In this document: positions 47,546 through 60,000 of the stretch, one piece after another
Layout of the letters: the number at the start of each line of letters is the position of its first letter
How positions within the stretch are numbered: the first letter of the stretch is position 1
NCBI RefSeq assembly: GCF_037975245.1
Contig: NC_092571.1
Span: 5,540,001 to 5,604,000, forward strand
Source: Apostichopus japonicus
Taxonomy: Eukaryota > Echinodermata > Holothuroidea > Aspidochirotida > Stichopodidae
Length of the DNA: 64,000 nt
Reading direction: 5' to 3'
Position numbers and translations under genes: made by a program
Notes under the pieces: generated by a model
The model's database searches: none
What the model was told of the DNA's origin: nothing
Seen by the model: the letters and a program-made list of their open reading frames with translations, nothing else

Positions 47546-48691
47546 TTTCACGCCTTTCGCGTACGGAGACATCCTTTCTCGGTTAAATATCGAGGGATGG
47601 TCAGGTGACCATTCGTGACGCATGTTGCGAATGGAAACATGCTGTTTGGTCGCATTGGAAACGAAAGAAATCACCAGTTTCTGTCGATTTCGAATGGGCA
47701 CCCTGACACAACTTCACGAGCAGGTCGAAAAGATAAAAACACGCAAGGAGACACTGTTGACCCGTCGGGAGGATTCGGTCGGGAATGGAAAAAAAAAATT
47801 ACCAAAAAATGTATAAAACAATAGGCGTGTTTTCCTGAATACCCGCCGCAACCAAACAACAAATAAGAAACAACCCCAAATAAGAAACAACCAAGTTTCT
47901 TTTACTCAATGTGCTGCTGCTACACACAACAAATGAAATTGGTCTGACCTTCCTTTCTTGACATATCACACTATACGAGGCACACATAACGTTGGGTTCG
48001 ATGATGTCTCCTCCCTAGTGACCCCAAACGACCTTTTGGCATACATAAAAAACAATAAGCTTCTGTTACTCCAACCAATGCATAATGCATAATGTTAAAA
48101 CAATTTCACCCCTGGTAACAAGTTCTTAAAGCAACCTCAATCTAAACTCATGGTTTCGTTGATAGCCAATATCCTTTGAAATTGACACTTTGTGCCCCAC
48201 ACAGTCGTAATTGTTTTTGCTTTTAAAAATGTCTTCTTCGGTCCAAGCTTCCAACAAGTCCTTTTCTTTGAAAATTTCTGTTTTTGTGCAATTGATTTTC
48301 AGATTTCTTCCTGTCAGAAACTCGTTTTTTCATCAGATGCCCATGAGCGTATTGTTGGTCTACAGTGAAAGCCTGAAGGGGGGGGGGTATATATGCTCAT
48401 CATCATTGACTGCAAACTGTTGAAAATAAACTGACTGGTGTGAATTTTTCTGGTTTTTGGATGTGTTTTTTTAGATTTTTCGCCTTATTCACAATGGGGT
48501 TTTATTATTTCTTAAGGATGAGACTGCTTTCATCTTCATCAAAGAGCGTGTTTAAAATATTGCAGTTAAAAGTTTTGCTATAAAGAAACGTTGGGAGTCA
48601 ATTGCTAAACAAAATATGACCTTTCTATCTTGAGATATCATCACAAACGGACGCAACTCAATGTGACGTCTGTTTTTGAATATCACAAAAA
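47546..48691. other. Non-coding spacer between satellite 2 and inverted repeat
   Basis: The first ~280 bp still carry satellite-like CpG words (gtcgattt, ggtcgcattgg). The rest is AT-rich sequence without recognisable genes. A short frame at 47622-47816 has a coiled-coil-like LHEQVEKIKTRKETLL but no known family. Confidence 0.45.
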
Positions 48692-49302
48692 ATTGACCTC
48701 AAAAAAATTGCAACAAAAGGTTTTTTTGCTTTAAGTCGCTCTATAGGTTACTGACATCTCCCAAAATCGGAACCCGGGAAAGGGGTTAATTTTTTTTTTT
48801 TTCCAAAATGGCGGACCCCAAAGGCTTCAATGTACCGAGAACCTTCTTATACTTCAATTTTGGCATATGAACATGATGCCATAGGAACATGATGCCAGAA
48901 TACCAAATAAGCACATTTTCAATGTTATATGACGTATGTGACCCAAAATTAACATATATCAGCCGATTTGGTTGAAATTAACACAATTTTCAAACGAAAC
49001 CAGGCAGATGTAGAAACGACTCGAAGTAGAAACGACATCGAATTACGTCAGCTCATTTTCAAGTAGCTATACCAAGGGCGCAACCACGTAAGGGGGTCCC
49101 AGTCAGATTGTGTTGGAGGCGCTCAATCCCGATAAGTTTTCGTTTCTCTGCCAAAAGTTGAGGTTCCACATGAGGTTTGGGCGTGAGCCTCCAAGTCTTT
49201 CTCTTGGCCGCACCAAGCTCTGATTTGATAGTAACACCTCAATGAGTGGAATTTCGTCGTTGACGCAGTCGGAGGTAGCCGTTCTGGAGTAACAAACTTG
49301 TC
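48692..49302 (-). repeat. Left arm of long inverted repeat
   Basis: The reverse complement of 49965-50889, from ttgacctcaaaaaaattgca to gagtaacaaacttgtc. It includes an inverted copy of the last coding part of the broken gene between the arms and of its 3' flank. Relative to the right arm it lacks about 293 bp, with the junction at the direct repeat ggaggctcacgcccaaacc. The arms are clearly diverged by substitutions and small indels. Confidence 0.85.
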
Positions 49303-49370
49303 GCAGAAGCTGGAGACCTATCCTGGAGTTCGAAGTGACTCCTTCCCCCCCCCCCCTTCGCTTTTTGAAG

Positions 49371-50275
49371 CAAATGGTGTATTCCGCAAGCCAGATAAAG
49401 CACTGTTATGCAGATTTCACCCTTAGAAACTATGGCCCTGCAACTGTTGTCCAAGAGACACAATCTACCAAAGACAGCACTCACGGGCAACACAGGCAGC
49501 ACCCACTGGTGAGCGTAACCCCTGGAGCAGTGTTCCGTGGGACAAAGGATGAGTTCTCTCAAGGGGAAGTAACAATAGGCTTCGAGAGAAAGGATGTCAT
49601 GTCAGGCAGATGCGGACTGTGACATTGTTCATGCCGCCATTGCAACTTCCGAAACTGGAACAACTACTCTAGTTGGAGAAGACACCGACTTGTTGGTTCT
49701 TTTCTTGTTCTATATGAACCCAGAAAACAAAACTTTGTTCTTCCGGTCTAACGACAAAGTTCGAGTTTATAACATTAATGAGCTCAAACTTCTGCTCTCA
49801 CTTGCTGTTCATCCATGCTATTTGGTGTGGGGGAAAAGTTGTTCCAGAAGATTGTCGAGGGGGACAAAGACCTAGTTTCGTGTGCAGTTCGTTTTGAGAG
49901 TGTCGGAGAAACATCTTACACTATTGAACAATATGGAAACAAAGCAATGGCGTTACTCTTTGGTGACAAGTTTTGTTACTCCAGAACGGCTACCCCCGAC
50001 TGCGTCAGCGACGAAATTCCACTCATTGAGGTGTAACTATCAAATCAGAGTTTGGTGCGGCCAGGAGAAAGACGGAGGCTCACGCCCAAACCCAAACCCA
50101 AACTGACGGTTGTACATTGTAACTGTCAAACGGCGTGAACGAGGCGATGTACTTGACGAGGGTATGGATTACCCTGCACAGCAGCATGTGGACCATGCCA
50201 AGTGGATTTCTGTGAGAACCACTGGGACCAGACATTGAATCCGATGATGACGTTGACGTGTAGAATACATAGGTA
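49371..50275 (+). pseudogene. Broken gene of a repeated metazoan protein family (GEDTDLL / Cys-rich tail)
   Basis: Translation across several frames gives blocks in a fixed order: STKDSTHGQHR with HPLVSVTPGAVF near 49470-49530, ADADCDIVHAAIA and LVGEDTDLLVL near 49600-49710, LFFRSNDKVRVYNINELK near 49740, and LFGVGEKLFQKIVEGDKDL near 49820. After these come RLPPTASATKFHSLRCNYQI near 49990 and a Cys-rich tail with GLPCTAACGPC near 50170. I recognise this order from a large family of uncharacterised, often multicopy invertebrate proteins, probably carried by transposons; I know no established name or activity. Frameshifts between blocks, missing segments (after 49790 and before 49963) and stops show it is inactive. 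It lies between and partly within the arms of a long inverted repeat. Confidence 0.7.
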
Positions 50276-50889
50276 TATGTGCCTGTTGCACTAGGTTAAT
50301 TAATGCTGGTCCTAATGTTTATGTCATTCCTCCACAACATCCATTAGCCCAAGGGCACAACCACTTGGAGGCTCACGCCCAAACCTCATGTGGAACCTCA
50401 ACTTCTGGCAGAGAAACGAAAACTTATCGGGGGATTGAGCGCCTCCAACACAATCTGACTGGGACCCCCGTACCTTTTATACGTGGTTGCGCCCTTGGTA
50501 AAGCTACTTGAAAATGAGCATCAATTGGTTGCTGACGTAATTCGATGTCGTTTCTAATTCATGAACATGTCAATTTGAAAATTATGTGTTAATTTCAACT
50601 TAATCGGCATATATATGTTTATTTTGGGTCACATACGTCATCCCTACCCTATGGTGACGTCATATAACATTGAAATGTGCTTATTTGGTATTCTGGCATC
50701 ATGTTCCTAAATTGAAGTATAAGGAGGTTTTGAGTACATTGAAGCCTTTGGGGTCCGCCATTATGGAATTATGCAAATTAACCCCTTTCCCGGGGTCCGA
50801 TTTTGGGAGACTTTTTTTCTGGAGATGTCAGTAACCTATAGAGCGACTTAACAAAGCAAAAAAACATTTTGTTGCAATTTTTTGAGGTT
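49965..50889 (+). repeat. Right arm of long inverted repeat
   Basis: Pairs with 48692-49302 around a 662-bp loop. It contains the end of the broken gene, its Cys-rich tail, a small element at 50350-50497 and flanking sequence ending ttgcaattttttgaggtta. The extra ~293 bp (about 50074-50366) is absent from the left arm. Confidence 0.85.
50350..50497. mobile_element. Possible 148-bp MITE
   Basis: Begins caagggcacaaccact and ends acgtggttgcgcccttg. The ends are inverted repeats with one or two mismatches over about 16 bp, in the style of hAT ends. No target-site duplication is visible. The left arm has only one of the two ends (49073 onward), consistent with its deletion. Confidence 0.5.
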
Positions 50890-51039
50890 ATATTGACCCG
50901 ACTACATACCAGATTTTGGAGAGATTACAAATAAGAGACGCAAAATAATAGAACAGCAGGTAAAGATTTACTTTTCCACAAATATATTATCACGATCCAA
51001 AAATTACAAATCAAAAGAAAAAAAGAAAAGAAAAAAAGC

Positions 51040-54000
51040 TGGATTGGATTGGCATTAAAGACATGTTGTGGTCCTCCTCGACAATCTCTTTGTCACTGCC
51101 AACCTTTGTGGTCCTCGGAATCACCACAACCTTTGTTGTTGTTGTTGTTTGTGTTCACCACCAACTTTGGTTGTTGTTGTTGTCGTAGTCCACTTCATGT
51201 AACACCTATTAACAAGAAAAAAACGAAAGCTCAAATTGGATTGGGCATTAAACAACATTACATAGAACATACATCAAACAAAAAACAAACAAAAATAAAA
51301 ACAAACAAAAATACACTAAAGGAACAACAAAAAAACATATCAAACAAACAAAGAAGAAACATAACATAGAACAAAGAAACTAAAAACAAACATGATAAAA
51401 ACTTCAATAATAAATTGAACAAACATGGAACAAACACAACCTTGTTGTGGTCCTCCTCGACAACGTCTTTGTTGTTGTGTCCACTGCCAACCTTTGTGGT
51501 CCTCGGCATCACCACAACCTTTGTTGTTTGTTGTTGTTTGTTGTTGTTTGTTGTTGTGTCCACCACCAACTTTTGTTGCCGTTGTTGTTGTTATTGTCAA
51601 CTTCGTCTTACACCTATTAACAATAAAAAAAGAAAGCTTAATTGGATTGGGCATAAAACAACATTACATAGAACAAACACAGAACAAACAAACAACAAAC
51701 AAACATATCAAACAGAAGAAACAGAACATTGTAGAACAAACAAACTAAAAACAAACATGAAAAATGATACCAAACACAACCTTGTTCTTTGTTGTTTTCT
51801 TCACTGCCAACCTTTCTGGTCCTCGGCTCTACCACAACCTTTTTGTTTTTTTGTTGTGTCCATCACCAACTTTGGTTGTTGTTGTTGTTGTCGTAGTCCA
51901 CTTCCTGTTACACCTATTAACAAGAAAAAAAGAAAGCTTAAATTGGATTGGGCATTAAACAACATTACATAGAACAAACAAACAGTAAAAACAAACAACA
52001 AACAAAAAACGTAGAACAAACAAACAATAAACAAACAAAGGAGAAACGTAGCATAGAACAAACAAACACGAAAAAACTTCAACGATAAATTGAACAACCT
52101 TGTTGTGGTCTTCCTCGACAACCTATTTGTTGTTGTGTCCACTGCCAACCTTTGTCGTCCTCCACACCACCACAACCTTTGTTGTTGTTGTTGTTTTTGT
52201 TGTTGTGTCCATCACCAACTTTGGTTGTTGTTGTTGTTGTCGTAGTCCACTTCCTGTTACACCTATTAACAAGAAAAAAAGAAAGCTTAAATTGGATTGG
52301 GCATTAAACATGAACTAACATACCAAACAAACAACAAACAAACATATCAAACAAACAAAGAACAAACAATCTAAAAACAAACATGAAAAAACTTCAACGA
52401 TAAATTGAACAAACATGGAACAAACACAACCTTGTTGTGGTCGTCCTCGACAACGTCTTTGTTGTTGTGTCCACTGCCAACCTTTGTGGTCCTCGGCATC
52501 ACCACAACCTTTGTTGTTGTTGTTGTTTGTATCCACCACCAACTTTGGTTGTCATAGTCCACTTCACCTATTAACAAGAAAAAAAAAGAAAGCTCAAATT
52601 GGATTGGGCATTAAACAACATTACATAAAACAAATAAACAACAAACAAACATTGCCAACCTTTGTGGTCCTATGCATCACCACAACCTTTGTTGTTGCTG
52701 TTGTTGTTGTTGTTTGTGTCCACCACCAACTTGGTTGTTGTTGTCGTAGTCCACTTCATGTAACACCTATTAACAAGAAAAAAACGAAAGCTCAAATTGG
52801 ATTGGGCATTAAACAACATTACATAGAACATACATCAAACAAAAAACAAACAAAAATACACTAAAGGAACAACAAAAAAACATATCAAACAAACAAAGAA
52901 GAAACATAACATAGAACAAAGAAACTAAAAACAAACATGATAAAAACTTCAATATTAAATTGAACAAACATGGAACAAACACAACCTTGTTGTGGTCCTC
53001 CTCGACAACGTCTTTGTTGTTGTGTCCACTGCCAACCTTTGTGGTCCTCGGCATCACCACAACCTTTGTTGTTTGTTGTTGTTTGTTGTTGTGTCCACCA
53101 CCAACTTTTGTTGCCGTTGTTGTTGTTATTGTCAACTTCGTCTTACACCTATTAACAATAAAAAAAGAAAGCTTAATTGGATTGGGCATAAAACAACATT
53201 ACATAGAACAAACACAGAACAAACAAACAACAAACAAACATATCAAACAGAAGAAACAGAACATTGTAGAACAAACAAACTAAAAACAAACATGAAAAAT
53301 GATACCAAACACAACCTTGTTCTTTGTTGTTTTCTTCACTGCCAACCTTTCTGGTCCTCGGCTCTACCACAACCTTTGTTGTTGTTTTTGTTGTTGTGTC
53401 CATCACCAACTTTGGTTGTTGTTGTTGTTGTCGTAGTCCACTTCCTGTTACACCTATTAACAAGAAAAAAAGAAAGCTTAAATTGGATTGGGCATTAAAC
53501 AACATTACATAGAACAAACAAACAGTAAAAACAAACAACAAACAAAAAACGTAGAACAAACAAACAATAAACAAACAAAGGAGAAACGTAGCATAGAACA
53601 AACAAACACGAAAAAACTTCAACGATAAATTGAACAACCTTGTTGTGGTCTTCCTCGACAACCTATTTGTTGTTGTGTCCACTGCCAACCTTTGTCGTCC
53701 TCCACACCACCACAACCTTTGTTGTTGTTGTTGTTTTTGTTGTTGTGTCCATCACCAACTTTGGTTGTTGTTGTTGTTGTTGTCGTAGTCCACTTCCTGT
53801 TACACCTATTAACAAGAAAAAAAGAAAGCTTAAATTGGATTGGGCATTAAACATGAACTAACATACCAAACAAACAACAAACAAACATATCAAACAAACA
53901 AAGAACAAACAATCTAAAAACAAACATGAAAAAACTTCAACGATAAATTGAACAAACATGGAACAAACACAACCTTGTTGTGGTCGTCCTCGACAACGTC

Positions 54001-57000
54001 TTTGTTGTTGTGTCCACTGCCAACCTTTGTGGTCCTCGGCATCACCACAACCTTTGTTGTTGTTGTTGTTTGTATCCACCACCAACTTTGGTTGTCATAG
54101 TCCACTTCACCTATTAACAAGAAAAAAAAAGAAAGCTCAAATTGGATTGGGCATTAAACAACATTACATAAAACAAATAAACAACAAACAAACATTGCCA
54201 ACCTTTGTGGTCCTATGCATCACCACAACCTTTGTTGTTGCTGTTGTTGTTGTTGTTTGTGTCCACCACCAACTTGGTTGTTGTTGTCGTAGTCCACTTC
54301 ATGTAACACCTATTAACAAGAAAAAAACGAAAGCTCAAATTGGATTGGGCATTAAACAACATTACATAGAACATACATCAAACAAAAAACAAACAAAAAT
54401 ACACTAAAGGAACAACAAAAAAACATATCAAACAAACAAAGAAGAAACATAACATAGAACAAAGAAACTAAAAACAAACATGATAAAAACTACAATATTA
54501 AATTGAACAAACATGGAACAAACACAACCTTGTTGTGGTCCTCCTCGACAACGTCTTTGTTGTTGTGTCCACTGCCAACCTTTGTGGTCCTCGGCATCAC
54601 CACAACCTTTGTTGTTTGTTGTTGTTTGTTGTTGTTTGTTGTTGTGTCCACCACCAACTTTTGTTGCCGTTGTTGTTGTTATTGTCAACTTCGTCTTACA
54701 CCTATTAACAATAAAAAAAGAAAGCTTAATTGGATTGGGCATAAAACAACATTACATAGAACAAACACAGAACAAACAAACAACAAACAAACATATCAAA
54801 CAGAAGAAACAGAACATTGTAGAACAAACAAACTAAAAACAAACATGAAAAATGATACCAAACACAACCTTGTTCTTTGTTGTTTTCTTCACTGCCAACC
54901 TTTCTGGTCCTCGGCTCTACCACAACCTTTTTGTTTTTTTGTTGTGTCCATCACCAACTTTGGTTGTTGTTGTTGTTGTCGTAGTCCACTTCCTGTTACA
55001 CCTATTAACAAGAAAAAAAGAAAGCTTAAATTGGATTGGGCATTAAACAACATTACATAGAACAAACAAACAGTAAAAACAAACAACAAACAAAAAACGT
55101 AGAACAAACAAACAATAAACAAACAAAGGAGAAACGTAGCATAGAACAAACAAACACGAAAAAACTTCAACGATAAATTGAACAACCTTGTTGTGGTCTT
55201 CCTCGACAACCTATTTGTTGTTGTGTCCACTGCCAACCTTTGTCGTCCTCCACACCACCACAACCTTTGTTGTTGTTGTTGTTTTTGTTGTTGTGTCCAT
55301 CACCAACTTTGGTTGTTGTTGTTGTTGTTGTCGTAGTCCACTTCCTGTTACACCTATTAACAAGAAAAAAAGAAAGCTTAAATTGGATTGGGCATTAAAC
55401 ATGAACTAACATACCAAACAAACAACAAACAAACATATCAAACAAACAAAGAACAAACAATCTAAAAACAAACATGAAAAAACTTCAACGATAAATTGAA
55501 CAAACATGGAACAAACACAACCTTGTTGTGGTCGTCCTCGACAACGTCTTTGTTGTTGTGTCCACTGCCAACCTTTGTGGTCCTCGGCATCACCACAACC
55601 TTTGTTGTTGTTGTTGTTTGTATCCACCACCAACTTTGGTTGTCATAGTCCACTTCACCTATTAACAAGAAAAAAAAAGAAAGCTCAAATTGGATTGGGC
55701 ATTAAACAACATTACATAAAACAAATAAACAACAAACAAACATTGCCAACCTTTGTGGTCCTATGCATCACCACAACCTTTGTTGTTGCTGTTGTTGTTG
55801 TTGTTTGTGTCCACCACCAACTTGGTTGTTGTTGTCGTAGTCCACTTCATGTAACACCTATTAACAAGAAAAAAACGAAAGCTCAAATTGGATTGGGCAT
55901 TAAACAACATTACATAGAACATACATCAAACAAAAAACAAACAAAAATACACTAAAGGAACAACAAAAAAACATATCAAACAAACAAAGAAGAAACATAA
56001 CATAGAACAAAGAAACTAAAAACAAACATGATAAAAACTTCAATATTAAATTGAACAAACATGGAACAAACACAACCTTGTTGTGGTCCTCCTCGACAAC
56101 GTCTTTGTTGTTGTGTCCACTGCCAACCTTTGTGGTCCTCGGCATCACCACAACCTTTGTTGTTTGTTGTTGTTTGTTGTTGTGTCCACCACCAACTTTT
56201 GTTGCCGTTGTTGTTGTTATTGTCAACTTCGTCTTACACCTATTAACAATAAAAAAAGAAAGCTTAATTGGATTGGGCATAAAACAACATTACATAGAAC
56301 AAACACAGAACAAACAAACAACAAACAAACATATCAAACAGAAGAAACAGAACATTGTAGAACAAACAAACTAAAAACAAACATGAAAAATGATACCAAA
56401 CACAACCTTGTTCTTTGTTGTTTTCTTCACTGCCAACCTTTCTGGTCCTCGGCTCTACCACAACCTTTTTGTTTTTTTGTTGTGTCCATCACCAACTTTG
56501 GTTGTTGTTGTTGTTGTCGTAGTCCACTTCCTGTTACACCTATTAACAAGAAAAAAAGAAAGCTTAAATTGGATTGGGCATTAAACAACATTACATAGAA
56601 CAAACAAACAGTAAAAACAAACAACAAACAAAAAACGTAGAACAAACAAACAATAAACAAACAAAGGAGAAACGTAGCATAGAACAAACAAACACGAAAA
56701 AACTTCAACGATAAATTGAACAACCTTGTTGTGGTCTTCCTCGACAACCTATTTGTTGTTGTGTCCACTGCCAACCTTTGTCGTCCTCCACACCACCACA
56801 ACCTTTGTTGTTGTTGTTGTTTTTGTTGTTGTGTCCATCACCAACTTTGGTTGTTGTTGTTGTTGTTGTCGTAGTCCACTTCCTGTTACACCTATTAACA
56901 AGAAAAAAAGAAAGCTTAAATTGGATTGGGCATTAAACATGAACTAACATACCAAACAAACAACAAACAAACATATCAAACAAACAAAGAACAAACAATC

Positions 57001-60000
57001 TAAAAACAAACATGAAAAAACTTCAACGATAAATTGAACAAACATGGAACAAACACAACCTTGTTGTGGTCGTCCTCGACAACGTCTTTGTTGTTGTGTC
57101 CACTGCCAACCTTTGTGGTCCTCGGCATCACCACAACCTTTGTTGTTGTTGTTGTTTGTATCCACCACCAACTTTGGTTGTCATAGTCCACTTCACCTAT
57201 TAACAAGAAAAAAAAAGAAAGCTCAAATTGGATTGGGCATTAAACAACATTACATAAAACAAATAAACAACAAACAAACATTGCCAACCTTTGTGGTCCT
57301 ATGCATCACCACAACCTTTGTTGTTGCTGTTGTTGTTGTTGTTTGTGTCCACCACCAACTTGGTTGTTGTTGTCGTAGTCCACTTCATGTAACACCTATT
57401 AACAAGAAAAAAACGAAAGCTCAAATTGGATTGGGCATTAAACAACATTACATAGAACATACATCAAACAAAAAACAAACAAAAATACACTAAAGGAACA
57501 ACAAAAAAACATATCAAACAAACAAAGAAGAAACATAACATAGAACAAAGAAACTAAAAACAAACATGATAAAAACTTCAATATTAAATTGAACAAACAT
57601 GGAACAAACACAACCTTGTTGTGGTCCTCCTCGACAACGTCTTTGTTGTTGTGTCCACTGCCAACCTTTGTGGTCCTCGGCATCACCACAACCTTTGTTG
57701 TTTGTTGTTGTTTGTTGTTGTGTCCACCACCAACTTTTGTTGCCGTTGTTGTTGTTATTGTCAACTTCGTCTTACACCTATTAACAATAAAAAAAGAAAG
57801 CTTAATTGGATTGGGCATAAAACAACATTACATAGAACAAACACAGAACAAACAAACAACAAACAAACATATCAAACAGAAGAAACAGAACATTGTAGAA
57901 CAAACAAACTAAAAACAAACATGAAAAATGATACCAAACACAACCTTGTTCTTTGTTGTTTTCTTCACTGCCAACCTTTCTGGTCCTCGGCTCTACCACA
58001 ACCTTTGTTGTTGTTTTTGTTGTTGTGTCCATCACCAACTTTGGTTGTTGTTGTTGTTGTCGTAGTCCACTTCCTGTTACACCTATTAACAAGAAAAAAA
58101 GAAAGCTTAAATTGGATTGGGCATTAAACAACATTACATAGAACAAACAAACAGTAAAAACAAACAACAAACAAAAAACGTAGAACAAACAAACAATAAA
58201 CAAACAAAGGAGAAACGTAGCATAGAACAAACAAACACGAAAAAACTTCAACGATAAATTGAACAACCTTGTTGTGGTCTTCCTCGACAACCTATTTGTT
58301 GTTGTGTCCACTGCCAACCTTTGTCGTCCTCCACACCACCACAACCTTTGTTGTTGTTGTTGTTTTTGTTGTTGTGTCCATCACCAACTTTGGTTGTTGT
58401 TGTTGTTGTTGTCGTAGTCCACTTCCTGTTACACCTATTAACAAGAAAAAAAGAAAGCTTAAATTGGATTGGGCATTAAACATGAACTAACATACCAAAC
58501 AAACAACAAACAAACATATCAAACAAACAAAGAACAAACAATCTAAAAACAAACATGAAAAAACTTCAACGATAAATTGAACAAACATGGAACAAACACA
58601 ACCTTGTTGTGGTCGTCCTCGACAACGTCTTTGTTGTTGTGTCCACTGCCAACCTTTGTGGTCCTCGGCATCACCACAACCTTTGTTGTTGTTGTTGTTT
58701 GTATCCACCACCAACTTTGGTTGTCATAGTCCACTTCACCTATTAACAAGAAAAAAAAAGAAAGCTCAAATTGGATTGGGCATTAAACAACATTACATAA
58801 AACAAATAAACAACAAACAAACATTGCCAACCTTTGTGGTCCTATGCATCACCACAACCTTTGTTGTTGCTGTTGTTGTTGTTGTTTGTGTCCACCACCA
58901 ACTTGGTTGTTGTTGTCGTAGTCCACTTCATGTAACACCTATTAACAAGAAAAAAACGAAAGCTCAAATTGGATTGGGCATTAAACAACATTACATAGAA
59001 CATACATCAAACAAAAAACAAACAAAAATACACTAAAGGAACAACAAAAAAACATATCAAACAAACAAAGAAGAAACATAACATAGAACAAAGAAACTAA
59101 AAACAAACATGATAAAAACTTCAATATTAAATTGAACAAACATGGAACAAACACAACCTTGTTGTGGTCCTCCTCGACAACGTCTTTGTTGTTGTGTCCA
59201 CTGCCAACCTTTGTGGTCCTCGGCATCACCACAACCTTTGTTGTTTGTTGTTGTTTGTTGTTGTGTCCACCACCAACTTTTGTTGCCGTTGTTGTTGTTA
59301 TTGTCAACTTCGTCTTACACCTATTAACAATAAAAAAAGAAAGCTTAATTGGATTGGGCATAAAACAACATTACATAGAACAAACACAGAACAAACAAAC
59401 AACAAACAAACATATCAAACAGAAGAAACAGAACATTGTAGAACAAACAAACTAAAAACAAACATGAAAAATGATACCAAACACAACCTTGTTCTTTGTT
59501 GTTTTCTTCACTGCCAACCTTTCTGGTCCTCGGCTCTACCACAACCTTTGTTGTTGTTTTTGTTGTTGTGTCCATCACCAACTTTGGTTGTTGTTGTTGT
59601 TGTCGTAGTCCACTTCCTGTTACACCTATTAACAAGAAAAAAAGAAAGCTTAAATTGGATTGGGCATTAAACAACATTACATAGAACAAACAAACAATAA
59701 ACAAACAAAGGAGAAACGTAGCATAGAACAAACAAACACGAAAAAACTTCAACGATAAATTGAACAACCTTGTTGTGGTCTTCCTCGACAACCTATTTGT
59801 TGTTGTGTCCACTGCCAACCTTTGTCGTCCTCCACACCACCACAACCTTTGTTGTTGTTGTTGTTTTTGTTGTTGTGTCCATCACCAACTTTGGTTGTTG
59901 TTGTTGTTGTTGTCGTAGTCCACTTCCTGTTACACCTATTAACAAGAAAAAAAGAAAGCTTAAATTGGATTGGGCATTAAACATGAACTAACATACCAAA

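Noticed and set aside
47622-47816. 64-codon frame with a coiled-coil-like segment
   Set aside because: Short, no family match, and overlapped by other frames in satellite-derived sequence.
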